DNA of 64,000 nt from Gonocerus acuteangulatus (GCA_946811695.1 OX328130.1:69613973-69677972); one strand, 5' to 3'. Shown: positions 46,341-57,275, counted from the first letter of the stretch. The notes: generated by a model not told the origin, from the letters alone. Program-made: numbers and translations.

Positions 46341-46636
46341 CTTCTGTATCCTCTAGAAAGGCTTTATTAGGCATATTTTGTATTGATTTATAGAGCTTTG
46401 CTTTAGAATGAGAGCCGGATAGTGTAATTTCCGCTTCTGTGTATAAGGTAGCTACTGTCGGTGTCCCTGATGCCTTAATATCACTTTTATTTGAGATGTT
46501 CGAGAGGATTTTGACAATTTTCACGAGATATATATAAAAAAAAAAAAGTTTATTTCTTTTCTAAGCTTATCAAATGACACTAGGGACATGAACGGAACCG
46601 CGCTAAGATGATGCAGTTCCTGCGAGTTGGACTTTT

Positions 46637-47064
46637 TGAGTTCATGAGCTTGTAAGTACTCGTATTATAGGGCTTATTCCAAGCCATATGTTCAAGATAA
46701 AATAAAATTTCATTGCTAGATACTTCAAGTAAGCAACACTGGATATTTTTATTAACTACTATATTATATGTATTATGGATAGGATGCACTTTTGATTTTT
46801 CCCCCTTCCTACCAAAATTATAACGAACAAAGGATAGAAATGTGATTTAGAAGTATATCCCTAGAATCATTAGTAGAGGAAAGAATCTCAAAGAGGAGGA
46901 AGTTTAAGGCACAACAACTACATATAAACTGACAGTAGTATCCTAGGCAGAAATGACTCTCCCTCATTCTCTACATTCGCGCTATTAAATGCAATTAAAA
47001 CGTTAGGTAAACAGTGACAAAACCCCGTTGCAATGAACAAAATTAACAATTTCAAAGATTTAAG

Positions 47065-47067
<3 letters not shown>
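46637..47067. other. No gene recognised
   Basis: Mixed sequence without repeat or exon evidence. Confidence 0.4.
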
Positions 47068-47139
<72 letters not shown>

Positions 47140-47250
47140 GGCGCATCTACATCTTGGCCATTAGCGCCGGGCTATCTATAGGTTGCCGCCCTTTTATAAT
47201 GCCAACAGCACGTGGTCGGTCACCCATTCAGGTACTGACCACGCCCGACC
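47068..47250 (-). repeat. 5S rRNA-derived SINE with long poly(A) tail
   Basis: On the minus strand the head is GTCGGGCGTGGTCAGTACCT, then GAATGGGTGACCGACCACGT and GCTGTTGGC, the 3' half of 5S rRNA including the internal promoter region. The body follows (AAAGGGCGGCAACCTATAGA, TAGCCCGGCGCTAATGGCCA, AGATGTAGATGCGCCGT) and then about 70 A. The long intact tail implies a young insertion. The tail block is the one used by SINE-M. The AACCTATAGATA.CCCG block is the one used by SINE-B. Confidence 0.85.
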
Positions 47251-47690
47251 TAAGTACTTATTTCTCCGATTGACGTCGCCCCATCAAAAATTTTCCCCAT
47301 AGAGTTTTCGCTATACCTGTTGATGGTCCATCCGAGGTAATGATATCCTGAACCACTGTACAGCCTCCTTACCCATCAGCATCCCCATCATTTAACCTGT
47401 ATTGGTTACGCTGCTGTAGAAAGGAACTATCCTATAGATATCCATGATATAAATGTCTAGCTATTTCTACCCGTATGTAAACTTGAAAGAGAATATTTAT
47501 CCGATACATATAAATCCTGCAAGAAATATCGAGTGTAAACGCACCCTAACAATTTAGAACTTTGAAGAGTTTTAGGCAAATAAAATGCTGTTACAACTAA
47601 AGTGAAATGATATTTAATTTATTTTTAAGGGTTTTAAGACACATTTTTACCATCAAATCAAAATTTCGGGGGGGGGGGCTGCAGACCTCT
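47251..47690. other. No gene; partial MITE G
   Basis: A solo transposon end (GTAAACGCACCCTAAC) near 47535 is followed by a decayed MITE G body (about 47560-47690, with AATTTCGGGGGGGG and CTGCAG). Confidence 0.5.
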
Positions 47691-48052
47691 CTTCCGGTTT
47701 CACTTCCGTGTTCACAAAATGGCTTCAGGGTCACCAAAATTATGCCTGGACCGTTTCCGGATGAACCTTGTCAACTGTTGACCACCATGAGAGCCCGGAA
47801 GGCTCAGAGGTACTTCGACCACGCCATAATATATGATATAGGACAGGAAGTAACCTAGATTATGGAGGGTTAGAGTGTGCCATTGTCTGTGAGTGACCGG
47901 AAGTGAGCCAGATCGTACAGGAGTTACCCAGCGATAGGCATGAGGCGACCGGAAGTAATCGAAATTGACATTGATGTGATCGGAAATCATCTAAATTGAA
48001 CCGGAAGTGGAACAGGAGTAAGGTAAATTGTCCCTGGAGCAGACCGGAAGTG
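47691..48052. promoter_or_regulatory. Cluster of ETS-type CCGGAAGT motifs at about 50-bp spacing
   Basis: ACCGGAAGT starts at 47896, 47948, 48000 and 48043. Weaker forms CCCGGAAGG (47794) and ACAGGAAGT (47843) continue the series upstream. CTTCCGGT (47691) and CACTTCCG (47701) lie on the other strand. Successive spacings are about 49, 53, 52, 52 and 43 bp, while the sequence between motifs is poorly conserved. CCGGAAGT is the consensus of ETS factors such as GABP. This could be a promoter or enhancer, or an old about 50-bp tandem repeat. Confidence 0.55.
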
Positions 48053-49046
48053 AACTTTATGATGACAAAATGTTGTAACTATAGCTAAAGCTATTAGCCA
48101 TCACGATATTTAAACATTTCATAAATAAATTAGCGATTAGCGCCCCTTGTTGTTTGATCGATTTGCATATTTCTTTTCTACATATTAAACTTTAGTTCCT
48201 ATGCCTACTGGTTGATAAGTACTCTGTGTGGAAAACTACCCAATATAGTTGGGCAACTAAACTTTTTTTTCAAAAATAGATTGTTTCTCTCTCTGCTCAG
48301 AAGAAGAATCTTTATTTGAAGCATAGTCATCGCTCATCAAATGAAGGTTTTGTGAGGCTGATAGCATCTTCGCCTTATGTTAATCTGTCAATCTATTTAC
48401 ATCACAATATTAGCATTTACCTATAATTTTGTTTCCTTCATGGACTTCTACAAAATTTAGAACGTCCACACATTTATTATTTTTTGGTTAACCATTATTC
48501 CTGACAGAGAGCAGTATGATTTTCTTTTTTAAATTCCAATATAGTGTTGTTTAAATGAGACGAATTTTCTTAAAACTGTTGCATTGCAGCTAGTACAGAG
48601 TGGTGGAGCCATCTTCTGGTTTCCGCTACAATCTTGTTTATCAAATATTAAGAGAAATGAGTGATTAATTTTCTGTGAGTGCTCTTATATTATGAAATAG
48701 GGGGAATTTCCGTTATTATGAAATAGGGGGAGTTATTACAGAAGCAATATGACAATTGTTAAGTAAAACTTTATCAAATTTAATTTTATTCAAGTGAATT
48801 AAAAAGTTGAAGTATACCTGTAGTTTTTGTTTAAATGGTTCAGAAATTAGCTAATATAAGAGAATATGGATTGCTCATATATGTCATAGAACAAATTGAC
48901 CAAAAAATAGCCTTTTGTGAATGGAAAATTTTCCAGAAAAATATACCTGAAAATTTTCCACCCCATGTCTCTAATGGCAACAAAGTAAAAAATCTTTAAA
49001 AAAAAACAAATAGTTAAACAAGAAATAATACAAATTTAAATGGTCA
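48053..49046. other. No gene recognised
   Basis: Mostly AT-rich. GGTGGAGCCATCTTCTGG near 48605 resembles a YY1-type site. No coding exon was found. If the CCGGAAGT cluster is a promoter, its transcript was not identified. Confidence 0.4.
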
Positions 49047-49252
49047 CAATGGAGGCCCAGTGGATGTGAGTGCTAAGGTCTGAGCCTCAAGTCATGGTTT
49101 CGATTCCCACTAGGGGTGGTGGCTTTTCTTAGGAAATAAGAAAATGCATCAGCCCTATCCTGGCAACAACAGGGTGGTGACCTAAAGATAACCTGTCCTA
49201 AAATTCTAAGTTAACTATACATGGGCGTTAAAAATTAAAATGGTTGCAATTT
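49047..49252 (+). repeat. SINE-B, copy 2
   Basis: The tRNA-like head is GGATGTGAGTGCTAAGG with B-box-like GGTTTCGATTCCCAC. The body GGGGTGGTGGCTTTTCTTAG, CATCAGCCCTATCCTGGC and GACCTAAAGATAACCTGTCC matches the copy at 8171. Confidence 0.8.
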
Positions 49253-49384
49253 TCAGTAAATAGTTAAAACATATTTTGTGAAATATATCAAAAGTTTAAA
49301 AAATGTTTGTATAGCTTATACATCAGGGGGTTAGTGATTTTTACACTTGGCTCATGTTCTTGACTACCTGAGTTTGAAACTCGG

Positions 49385-49590
49385 GCAAGCACTGAATGAT
49401 TTCGCCTTCCAGAATTGTTGTTCAAGGATCAGATTCAGGATCCCAGACTATCCCTAAGCCCACCCAGCCTTTTATGGGTACCTGCAAAGGGGAAAATCAG
49501 GCGGAAAGACCATCACATTATCACCCTAGTGTGCTGTAAAGTAATGAATCATCTTAAGGGTCTGTTTTTTTTTTTTTTTTTTTTTTTTTT
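49385..49590 (+). repeat. SINE-A, plus-strand copy with poly(T) stretch
   Basis: CGGGCAAGCACTGAATGAT, CCCAGACTATCCCTAAGCCC, ACCCAGCCTTTTATGGGTAC and AAATCAGGCGGAAAGACC follow the family order in the forward direction, ending with CTAGTGTGCTGTAAAG. The 157-codon frame starting at 49415 runs through this SINE into FB2 and is not a gene. Confidence 0.8.
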
Positions 49591-49735
49591 CTTTTATATA
49601 ATATTCACAGCCGTTCTATTCTTTCCTAAGTTACTATTGAAAACATCGAAATCTAAAGATAGCATTGATAATACACTTTGGTCTTCAAAGTATCCACAAT
49701 CAGGTACCATCTACTTTTTCTTAAATTTTACAAGT

Positions 49736-51994
49736 AGGCCATTCCATGTCAACTCAACTAATGAAAGTACTGTTTACAACCTGACCCTCTTAGATTTTTT
49801 TGAAATTTTGGATCTTATTAGCTCTAACAGCTCCTTGAATGGTAAAAGTTCTTTAAATTTTTTATCTGTTTCCTTTTTTTGCTATTAATTTTTAAAATAT
49901 TGAAAAACCTCCTTTTTTTGGTCAACCGGAAAATGTTTTTTGCTTGGTAGATTAAGTTCTATTCTAGCTAGAACAGTCAGCATAGTCTCATTGTTTAGCT
50001 AATAAAATGGACTTTAATTTGATATGCAACAAGACCAACATATTACACATTTTACTTTTCAAAAACATTTTCAAAAAATTGTACGTAACGGTTTTTGAAA
50101 AACTGTACTTTTAAAAAAATATATTTAAATCTTCAGTTCATTGGCTACATATGCTATTAGTTTCATTATGGGCGGGCAATGGGATCATTTTACAACATAA
50201 TTTTGACTTTATAATTGTCACTGCGTAGTTGATAAAAATATGGTGAGTGATGGATATTTGTATTATAAATTCAGTAATAAGCATGCCTGATCAAAATCCC
50301 AGAACTAAAATTAAAGGGGAGATTTGATAGATTTTCCACAATTACCGGAACCCAGAAATTGCAAGCTATCATTCCTTTAACTAAGAAAAGAAATTAAGAC
50401 CGAACTGTACTCAAACTTCAATAAAAGTGAAGTTTAACTGGTAACTGATTTAGACACAGATCCAGTAGCCTTCAATGAAAAAATATGTGGTAGTTTTATT
50501 GCCTGTGAATATGACGACCAGTGGTGGCTGGTATAGTTAACTCAACAAAAATTAGGAGATGGATGAAATAGAATTTAATATACAACATGTCTCAATTATT
50601 ACAAATTTTATTTTAAAAAAAATGTTTTGAAAATTTGTACAAAACGGTTTTTGAAAGACGGTTCTTTTAAAATTCTGAAAAAAATATATGCTGTTAGTTT
50701 CATTATGGGATGGGATCGGGAACATTTTACAACATATTTTTGACTGATTTAGGCTCAGATCCAGTAGCCTTCAAGAAAATAATATGTGGTAGTTTTATTG
50801 CCTGTGACTATGACGACCAATGGTGGCTGGCATGTCTACTCAACAAATTACACAGTTTAAATGTATTATCACAATAGCACCAAAATGGATATGACCGTTT
50901 ATAAATGATTTTTTTTTTTCATGAACTAGATTTACCAGACCTGGTACTGGTATAAATGTCAATAACAAAAAATATATGTGTTACTAATATTTATAAAATA
51001 ACATTAAGTTCATTAAATGTATTCTCTGTTATAGCTAAAAAAGGCATAACTTTATTTAGGAAAGCAAATGTTATATGTAGTCAGAATTTTGAATTGAAAT
51101 TGCACGACCAGTCAAAATGACTGGTCTGGTAAATCTAGAGTTAAATTCTATTTCATCCATCTCCTAATTTTTGTTGAGTAAACATTCCAGCCACCACTGG
51201 TCGTCATATTCACAGGCAATAAAACTACCACATATGTTTTCATTGAAGGCTACTGGATCTGTGTCTAAATCAGTTACCAGTTCAACTTCAATTTTATTGA
51301 AGTTCGAGTACAGTTGGGTCTTAATTTATTTTCTTAGTTAAAGGAATGATAGCTTGCAATTTCTGGGTTCCAGTAATTGTGGAAAATCTATCAAATCTCC
51401 CCTTTAATTTTAGTTCTGCCTGAAAAAAATTCAAATTTTGATCAGGGATGCTTATTACTGAATTTATAATACAAATATCCATCACTCACCATATTTTTAT
51501 CAACTACACAGTGACAATTATAAAGTCAAAATTATGTTGTGAAATCTCATTGCCAGCCCATAATGAAACTAACAGCACATGTAGTCAATGAACTGAAGAT
51601 TTAAATATATTTTTTTCAGAATTTTAAAAGTACAGTTTTTCAAAAATCGTTACGTACAACTTTTCGAAAACGTTTTTTAAAAGTAAAATTTGTAATAAGA
51701 TGGTCTCGTTGTATATCAAATTAAAGTCCATTTCATTTTCTAAACAATGAGACTATGCTGACTGTTCTAGCTAGAATAGAACATAATCTACCAAGCAAAA
51801 AACATTTTCCGCTTGACCAAAAAAATGTGTTTTTTCAATATTTTGAAAATTTATAACAAAAAAACGGAAACAGATAAAAATTTGTAAGAAATTGTTTTTT
51901 GTTATTTTTTGTTAGAGTAACCAACCTACCAAATTTTATCAAAATCTAAGAAGGTCGGGTTGTGACCCTTGCTTGATTTGACATGGAATGACCC
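49736..51994. mobile_element. Foldback element FB2 (2.26 kb), about 1-kb inverted arms
   Basis: The right end read inward is GGGTCATTCCATGTCAAATC. The left end is AGGCCATTCCATGTCAACTC. The arms include GGAAAATGTTTTTTGCTTGG against CCAAGCAAAAAACATTTTCC and the segment with CAGTAGCCTTCAATGAAAA (twice in the left arm, once in the right). The centre (about 50880-50930) is short. No transposase is present. The terminus is shared with FB1, but no target duplication is visible here. Confidence 0.8.
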
Positions 51995-52420
51995 ATGCCA
52001 CAGACTCAGTTAATTTTCTTGAAGACTTCTGCAGTCGAGTTCTAACAATTTTGTTACTTTTACCAAACATAATTGACAGCAACAAGCATATTTTTCACTT
52101 AATCTTCAACATGTAATTAAATTTTAAAACTTTCTACAAAGTCCCCCACCCCCTTGTTTAGAAACTGTAAAATTTCCACATACAAGAAACTTTGATTATG
52201 ATTATCATTATCAAAATATATACTTTTGATTGTTAATTTAATTCATGTCAATTTAAGTGATACTTATACCTAAATATAGAATCTTATATCAACACAACAT
52301 AAAAACAACTTTGCCAATCAATAAACTCCATATATTATTGAAGGCCCAAGATAGTATTAAATAAAAACAGTATCAACAAATGATAAAAATAACGTATTTA
52401 AAAAACTACATAGTTCGAGA
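51995..52420. other. No gene recognised
   Basis: AT-rich spacer between FB2 and FB3. Confidence 0.4.
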
Positions 52421-53258
52421 CCCAGCAACGCACTTTTCATGAAGTGTTTTATACATTTTGAAATTTTGCTATAATGTACATCTTTATAAGAAGGTTTATA
52501 TGTGTTTCCTGAACATACCTTGGAACACCAGGTTCTGCGCATAGGGGAAAGGTACAAAAAAATATATCCCAAAAATAGAGTTTTATTCAGAAGACCATTT
52601 TACAATGAATAATAAATACGGCAGACACTTTTAAGGGGTATAACACGTAAAAGAAAAAAAAAAATTGTTTTTATTCTAATATTAAATGAGAGTTTTATTC
52701 GTGCTGCCATTAAAACCAGAACAGCAATACAAGATCATGTGAGCAAGAACCAATGAGAGCACAGAAAACAACCAACACTGCACGGTTGTCTCAGGCACTC
52801 TTATGGTTACGCGCAGTGTATTGCAGTCTATCATAGGCAATATTTATTTTTATGTTTTCTGATAATTAAACCCCACAAATGTGTCTGCCTTATTGCAATT
52901 ATTTTCAAATATGTTTATTGATGACACTGTTTAAATCGCAGCGTGAATAAAGCACTTAATTTAATATTAAAAATAAAAACTAGGTACTTATGTATTTACA
53001 TTTTAACCCCCTTAAAACTGCCTGCCTTATTTATTATTAATTTTAAAGTTGCCTTAAGATGCCAACTATTATTATTTTCATTAATAATAGTCGGCTTCAG
53101 AATAAAAAAATTTTTGGGCAATATTGTTTTGCACCTTTCCCCTACGTGCAGAACCTGGTCTTCCAAGGTATGTCCAGGAAACACATACTTATCGACCCAA
53201 GAGGTACACTATACCAAAATTTCAGGGTGCATAAAATGAAAAGTGTGCTACCAGCTCT
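52421..53258. mobile_element. Foldback element FB3, about 300-bp inverted arms
   Basis: The left arm (ACCTTGGAACACCAGGTTCT, GCGCATAGGGGAAAGGTAC) and the right arm (TTTCCCCTACGTGCAGAACC, TGGTCTTCCAAGGTATGTCC) are inverted copies. They also share AATATTAAAT and GCAGACA.TTTTAAGGGG text. The centre (52730-52920) includes CAATACAAGATCATGTGAGC. A solo arm lies at 21427-21840. Short frames here are repeat-derived. Confidence 0.8.
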
Positions 53259-53675
53259 CCAACTAACAACAGCAAATATCACATGCACGCTCTTAGCTAT
53301 GATCATTTCATACCAAAACATAATGTAAAAAGTGCACCTGCAAGCTTAATAACGCAAAATGTAAAAAATGTAAGCGCTATGATTTTTTCATAGTGATTCT
53401 GTAAAAAAAAAAAAAAAAAATTGTTCTCATGGATGGATTCTGCTGATAACGAACTTGACTTTCCAAATTATCAAAGTAGTCTTGTACCAAACTGTATTTA
53501 AACCAGCTTGTGAGCGAACAGACAAATATATATATATACTCAATACAAATGAAATACTTTGTAATTTATTACATTGAATGTAATAATTTACTAGAGTAAT
53601 CTGTTACATTTTAATTAGATTATGGAGTAATTGTACTTGGTAATTGTGAATCTAATTACTTTTTGCCCATCTCTG
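53259..53675. other. No gene; short arthropod-type repeat
   Basis: GAACGAACTTGACTTTCCAA and GAGCGAACAGACAAATATAT near 53450-53530 resemble the inner part of family H in reverse (compare 17090-17200). The remainder is AT-rich. Confidence 0.5.
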
Positions 53676-53806
53676 GTAACCACCCCTTAATAATGCCAAA
53701 ACCACATGGTTTTTCCTTGCGGTTACCCACCCAATATTTCTTGGCCAAGCCCGACGTTTCTTAGCTTTGGTGATCTGTGGAAACGGCTGTATTCATCATG
53801 GCATAC
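53676..53806 (-). repeat. 5S rRNA-derived SINE, nearly complete 5S head
   Basis: On the minus strand GCCATGATGAATACAGCCGT, TTCCACAGATCACCAAAGCT, AAGAAACGTCGGGCTTGGCC, GGGTGGGTAACCGCAAGGAA and CCATGTGGTTTTGGC follow 5S rRNA from near its 5' end to its 3' end, with many substitutions. ATTATTAAGGGGTGGTTACC continues into the SINE body. It is too diverged to be a functional 5S gene. Confidence 0.75.
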
Positions 53807-54303
53807 CTTATCCCAATAGCCTACCTGACTTCCTATCAAGCATGGCAAAGTTAATTTATTTAATGGAGCCAAAATTAAAATAAGCAGCAAAGCATTTGAC
53901 AACCTACATTGTCATACTGTGAAATGAAGACTGGTAGGTAGCCCTGATGATTATCAGAAAATCTGGGTTTCTTTTCCAGACTAACAAGTCAATTTTTTCT
54001 GAAGTTAAGGATTAAAAAAATGAACAAACCCCATATTCGTATGGTTTATGGACTTAAATAAATAAAAACATAATACTATTTATGTAATACCGTACATATA
54101 AAACGTTCCCTATCACAGTATTGCACCTTAATTCATCAAATGGTATGTGGTATTTTTTACCTTTAAAAGTTACCATGCTGACAGGAAGCCAAATAGCTTA
54201 AAAATAAAAATAAAAAATCAAGAAATATAATTTTTTATTGAAATTCAGCATACATAAATGATATTTAAAAAAATTAAACAGTTGATTATCCCTTTTTAAG
54301 AAA
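53807..54303. other. No gene recognised
   Basis: AT-rich sequence downstream of the MATH-BTB gene beyond the MITE. Its distal 3' UTR could reach here. Confidence 0.4.
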
Positions 54304-54826
54304 GATACTAAGACAAGGGATGGTTGGGATTCGGCTAGGAGAAAAAAATGCCAGAACTTCAGGAAGAAATCTGTATTGGACGTTTCGGTTGCACATTGGC
54401 AGCCTTTTTCAGCTAAAAAATATATACAACAAGTAAAAAAACAGGCAGAAATGTGCGTAGTATATACATCATGACAATAAATTTGAACCAATCTTATTTT
54501 TAAACAATGAAAATTCGGTAGATAGGTAGTTACTGATTAAACTAGATTCGGTAGATAGGTAGTTACTGGTTAAACTAGATTCGGTAGATAAGTTAAACTA
54601 CCTATCTACTGAATTTTCATTGTTTAAAAATAAGATTGGATCAAATTTATTGTCATGATGTATATACTACGCTCATTTCAGCCTGTTTTTTTACTTATAA
54701 GTTGCATATATTGTTTAGCTGAAGAAGGCTGCCAATGTGCAGCCGAAACGTCCAATACAGATTAATTCCTGAAGTTCTGACGTTTTTTCTCCTAGCCGAA
54801 TCCCAACCATACCTTGTCTTCGTATC
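54304..54826. mobile_element. MITE M3, about 230-bp inverted arms, abutting the MATH-BTB stop codon
   Basis: The left end GATACTAAGACAAGGGATGG, then TTGGGATTCGGCTAGGAG, is inverted at the right end (CTCCTAGCCGAATCCCAACC, then ACCTTGTCTTCGTATC). Each arm has the hairpin-GAAAC motif: GCTGAAGAAGGCTGCC...GCAGCCGAAACGTCC on the right and a variant on the left. The centre has three copies of GGTAGATAGGTAGTTACT-like text. Its end lies only 10 bp from the stop codon of the neighbouring gene, so it must form that gene's 3' UTR. Confidence 0.9.
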
Positions 54827-54836
54827 ACTGCAATGG

Positions 54837-55859
54837 CTAACAATCTCCATCTCCGCCATTTTTAAGAAAGAGTTCAAATATTTCCAGCAATAAATGTGGT
54901 TGGGCCAAACACATTTGTTTAAAAGTGTCAGACTTAATATGTGTTTTTACTTTGTCCAATTCAAATTTCAAAGCAATCGATTTGAGTCGCTTGGCGTTAT
55001 ATGTATCAGCAAAAACCAACATTTCATGGCACAAGCCTTCTGACCCTTCTAGTTTTTCAATAAGATGATCTTCACACAGATCTTTAAGCCCTTCCATCCC
55101 ATATTTGTCAGCAGCAATAAAAAGGTCTTCGGCTACATCTTCCAGTTTTGGAGAACGTCCTGTATAAATGAAATATAGTAATTCTTCAAAGGCAAGTTCG
55201 CTTACATCACTTATGTGCACTTCCTTCGAAATGTTCTCTTTCATAGGGGTAGCAAACATAGCCGAGAAAACTGGGCTTCTCGCTGAAAGAATCATCTTAT
55301 GGGAATGAAATGTTTTTTCTCCTACAATGATATACACATCACAGGTTTTTTCTTGGCCATAAAGGCTCTGAAAGTCTCTGGATAATTCCCAGAATGGGTT
55401 ATGTCTTACCATTGAATCATCAAAGTAATTCTGAGGGAAGTTAATGGTAACAGTGCAGTATATACTCAGACTATCGGAGGGCAACCAAAGGTTTTTATCA
55501 CTCATTATAACTTTTCTTTTAATAAACTTGCTAAAGCCCCAATACTCATTCTCTTTAAATGCATGGGCTTCAAAACTTAATATGTTCAATTTTTCTTTTC
55601 TTGACGAGTAGATAGAAAATTCCACATCAGCTGTGACTATTAGTGAAGAAGAGGCCTCGATAAATATACTAACAAACTCATTTTGTATGCTGCTCCCATA
55701 AGGAAAACAACGTAATTTCCACTTAATACATCCAAGTGAAGAAAACACTGGTGAGTATAACTTCTCACCACAGTCTATGTAAGAACTGAAGTTACATATT
55801 ACCCACAAAAAACTCTCTGTTGCTCGAGATTCCATGCGGTTAACTTCATTTGTTGACAT
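54837..55859 (-). CDS. MATH-BTB domain protein (speckle-type POZ-like)
   Basis: This is an intact intronless frame of 340 codons. Residues about 15-138 are a MATH/TRAF-like domain (FLWVICNFSSY, GEKLYSPVFSSLG, WKLRCFPYG, WGFSKFIKRKVI, DSLSIYCTV). Residues about 162-270 are a BTB/POZ domain (TCDVYIIVGEKTFHSHKMIL, SARSPVFSAMF, FEELLYFIYTG, AADKYGMEGLKDLCEDHL). Residues about 271-330 are helical and match the BACK/3-box region. Known proteins of this build are substrate adaptors of cullin-3 ubiquitin ligases: MATH binds the substrate, BTB binds Cul3 and dimerises. The length suits the family, and no nuclear-localisation tail is evident. The start has G at -3 and precedes the MATH domain by the usual short leader. 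It is divergent from the THAP exon. The lack of introns and the variable MATH part suggest a member of a lineage-expanded set, as in spiders. Confidence 0.95.
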   Translation of the reverse strand: MSTNEVNRMESRATESFLWVICNFSSYIDCGEKLYSPVFSSLGCIKWKLRCFPYGSSIQNEFVSIFIEASSSLIVTADVEFSIYSSRKEKLNILSFEAHAFKENEYWGFSKFIKRKVIMSDKNLWLPSDSLSIYCTVTINFPQNYFDDSMVRHNPFWELSRDFQSLYGQEKTCDVYIIVGEKTFHSHKMILSARSPVFSAMFATPMKENISKEVHISDVSELAFEELLYFIYTGRSPKLEDVAEDLFIAADKYGMEGLKDLCEDHLIEKLEGSEGLCHEMLVFADTYNAKRLKSIALKFELDKVKTHIKSDTFKQMCLAQPHLLLEIFELFLKNGGDGDC

Positions 55860-56384
55860 TTCTGTAATCGCTTCACAACTTCTAATTACTTACAAGTAAA
55901 TATCAGCACTGAGAAAGACCAATTATAACTCTAAGCATATATATATGCTTTTAAGAAATAAAATGTTAAAAACTGTCGCATTCACGAATAAAATCGGAAT
56001 AATAACATTTCCACACGTTATCAAAACAGCTCAGAAGCCTGGGAATAGAGTGATGTCGAGGGTATCCGTAAGTTGACGGACATTACCGAACGCTATTTCT
56101 CCCTACTCTACCAAGCATGAACAATTTTCATGTTAATGATTACAAATTGGTAGGACTGTGTTAATAACGGAAGTACAAACCACAGGCATAAGTAAGAAAT
56201 AATTTGGAGGAGGGGCCATAGATTTAGAAAGGATAGATGTCTAACTCCCCACTTTTTAGTGAAGCACCCCTAACATTCTGGCGGCCATCTTCTTATGGGG
56301 ATAAACAATGTCAGTAGTGCTTGGACAGTTCATGTAATTTCTTCTTGATATTGTATTGAATATTATTCTGATATTAGTGCAACT
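55860..56384. promoter_or_regulatory. Putative bidirectional promoter between MATH-BTB and THAP genes
   Basis: The two coding starts face away from each other across 525 bp. The interval is less AT-rich than its surroundings near 56030-56310 and contains GGCGGCCATCTTCTTATGG, a reverse-orientation YY1/Pho-type site (AAGATGGCCGCC), about 100 bp upstream of the THAP ATG. No TATA box is clear. The promoter role is inferred from layout. Confidence 0.5.
56206..56310 (-). repeat. YY1-site-bearing dispersed segment, copy A
   Basis: Read on the minus strand: AAGATGGCCGCCAGAATGTT, AGGGGTGCTTCAC, GGGGAGTTAGACATCTATCC, TTTCTAAATCTATGG. Copies B (59036) and C (60955) have the same order of blocks. Confidence 0.7.
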
Positions 56385-56454
56385 ATGGTTCAATCATGCT
56401 GTGCTTATGGGTGTACTAACAAAGCTAAAAAAGGATCGGATATTCACTTTTTTC
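56385..56454 (+). CDS. THAP-type zinc-finger protein, first coding exon
   Basis: ATG opens 23 codons plus one base: MVQSCCAYGCTNKAKKGSDI, then HFF. This is followed directly by a consensus donor, C|GTAAGT, so the intron is phase 1. The start MVxxCxAxGCxNxxxKGxxxxFF is the beginning of the THAP domain, with the first two zinc ligands Cys5 and Cys10 of the C2-CH finger. The remaining Cys and His and the AVPTIF box must lie in later exons. THAP proteins are sequence-specific DNA-binding proteins, partly derived from P-element transposases. No second THAP exon was recognised between here and 63.8 kb, but the acidic exon at 63873 is in compatible phase. Confidence 0.8.
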
Positions 56455-56639
56455 GTAAGTATTTACAAGTTGATTATCAAAGGTTCTTTCCCCAAGCTCA
56501 ACAAGTGACTTGTTTTCTCCATAAAAAGCCAACAAATCCCTAACCTTAGGCCATTGTACGTATAAAAATAGTTTCTTTACATAAATATGTTCCAGCCTGC
56601 TAAAAAGATTTAATTCTTCAATGAAAAAAAAGCGCCCAT

Positions 56640-57275
56640 GCACTTTTCAAATAATTCATTACGTTTTGTCCATCAAAGAATAGTTTTAAGTCATAATACA
56701 CAGATCTGAAATTGAGTTTTATTATATATCATGAGTTTTATTAATTGTACATCATTATAACATATATAAAAACCAAAATTTAAAAAAATACATTAAACAA
56801 ATTTAGTATCAAATATATGGATGTTTCTTTTACACTGAGAAAGTTTTTTTTTTTTGTTTTTTAATAAACTTTTTAAGTGCTTAAGCCCTTAATCAGCAAC
56901 CTTATGTTGATATAATCCTTTCCTCTTAGGCTGTTCCATAATTATTGTTTAAATTTATACATGATTGACAAATTAACAGTTGATCTTTAAGGGAAAAGAA
57001 GTACCCATACAGCCATTTAATAATTTTTTATTGTTTCATAACGTTTTGTCCATCAAAGAATATTTTCAAGTCTTCATATACAAATCTTAAATTGAGTTTT
57101 CTTCAACTTTACATCATTATAACATAAATGAAAAACCAAAATTTAAAAATGTAGTAAAAAAATACATTAAACAAATTTAGTACCAAATAAATGGGTGTTT
57201 ATTTTTTATTGAACAATTAAAAACGATTTTTGCTTGTTTTTTAATAACATTTTTAAGTGCTTAACAAGCTCTAAC
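56640..57275. repeat. Direct duplication (about 270 bp, two copies) in presumed THAP intron 1
   Basis: ACGTTTTGTCCATCAAAGAA, AAATTGAGTTTT, TACATCATTATAACATA, AATACATTAAACAAATTTAG and TTTTTAAGTGCTTAA occur in the same order at 56660-56900 and 57040-57265, with moderate divergence. There is no coding signal. Confidence 0.8.

Larger units (their letters stand above)
43195..46636 (+). repeat. Family H, longest copy H5 (3.4 kb) with repeated internal modules
   Basis: It begins TAGCGCGGTTCCTCCCTCCC and GGGAGGAACCCCGC and ends GACACTAGGGACATGAACGG, AACCGCGCTAAGATGATGCA, GTTCCTGCGAGTTGGACTTT. The module with CTTAATATCTCGAAAA, GAAAGCTTACTAAATG and GATGTCAATCGGAGAAATAA occurs three times (about 43850, 44200 and 44755). 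A block with CTAGATAGGCTTTATT.GGCATATTATTCTAT recurs near 45316, 45890, 45970 and 46345. MITE G copy 3 is inserted at 46064. It also contains two TA tracts (43330-43448) and a mariner-type helix-turn-helix fragment. Confidence 0.85.

Noticed and set aside
49415..49888. 157-codon frame with a hydrophobic run
   Set aside because: It starts in SINE-A, crosses a poly(T) and ends in foldback FB2. The F-run is the poly(T).
53676..53806. Possible 5S rRNA gene
   Set aside because: 5S order is followed over most of the length but with many substitutions, and a SINE body continues at its 3' side.
56425..56643. Minus-strand frame overlapping the THAP exon
   Set aside because: It is antisense to the THAP exon and its donor. 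The plus-strand THAP signature is far more specific.
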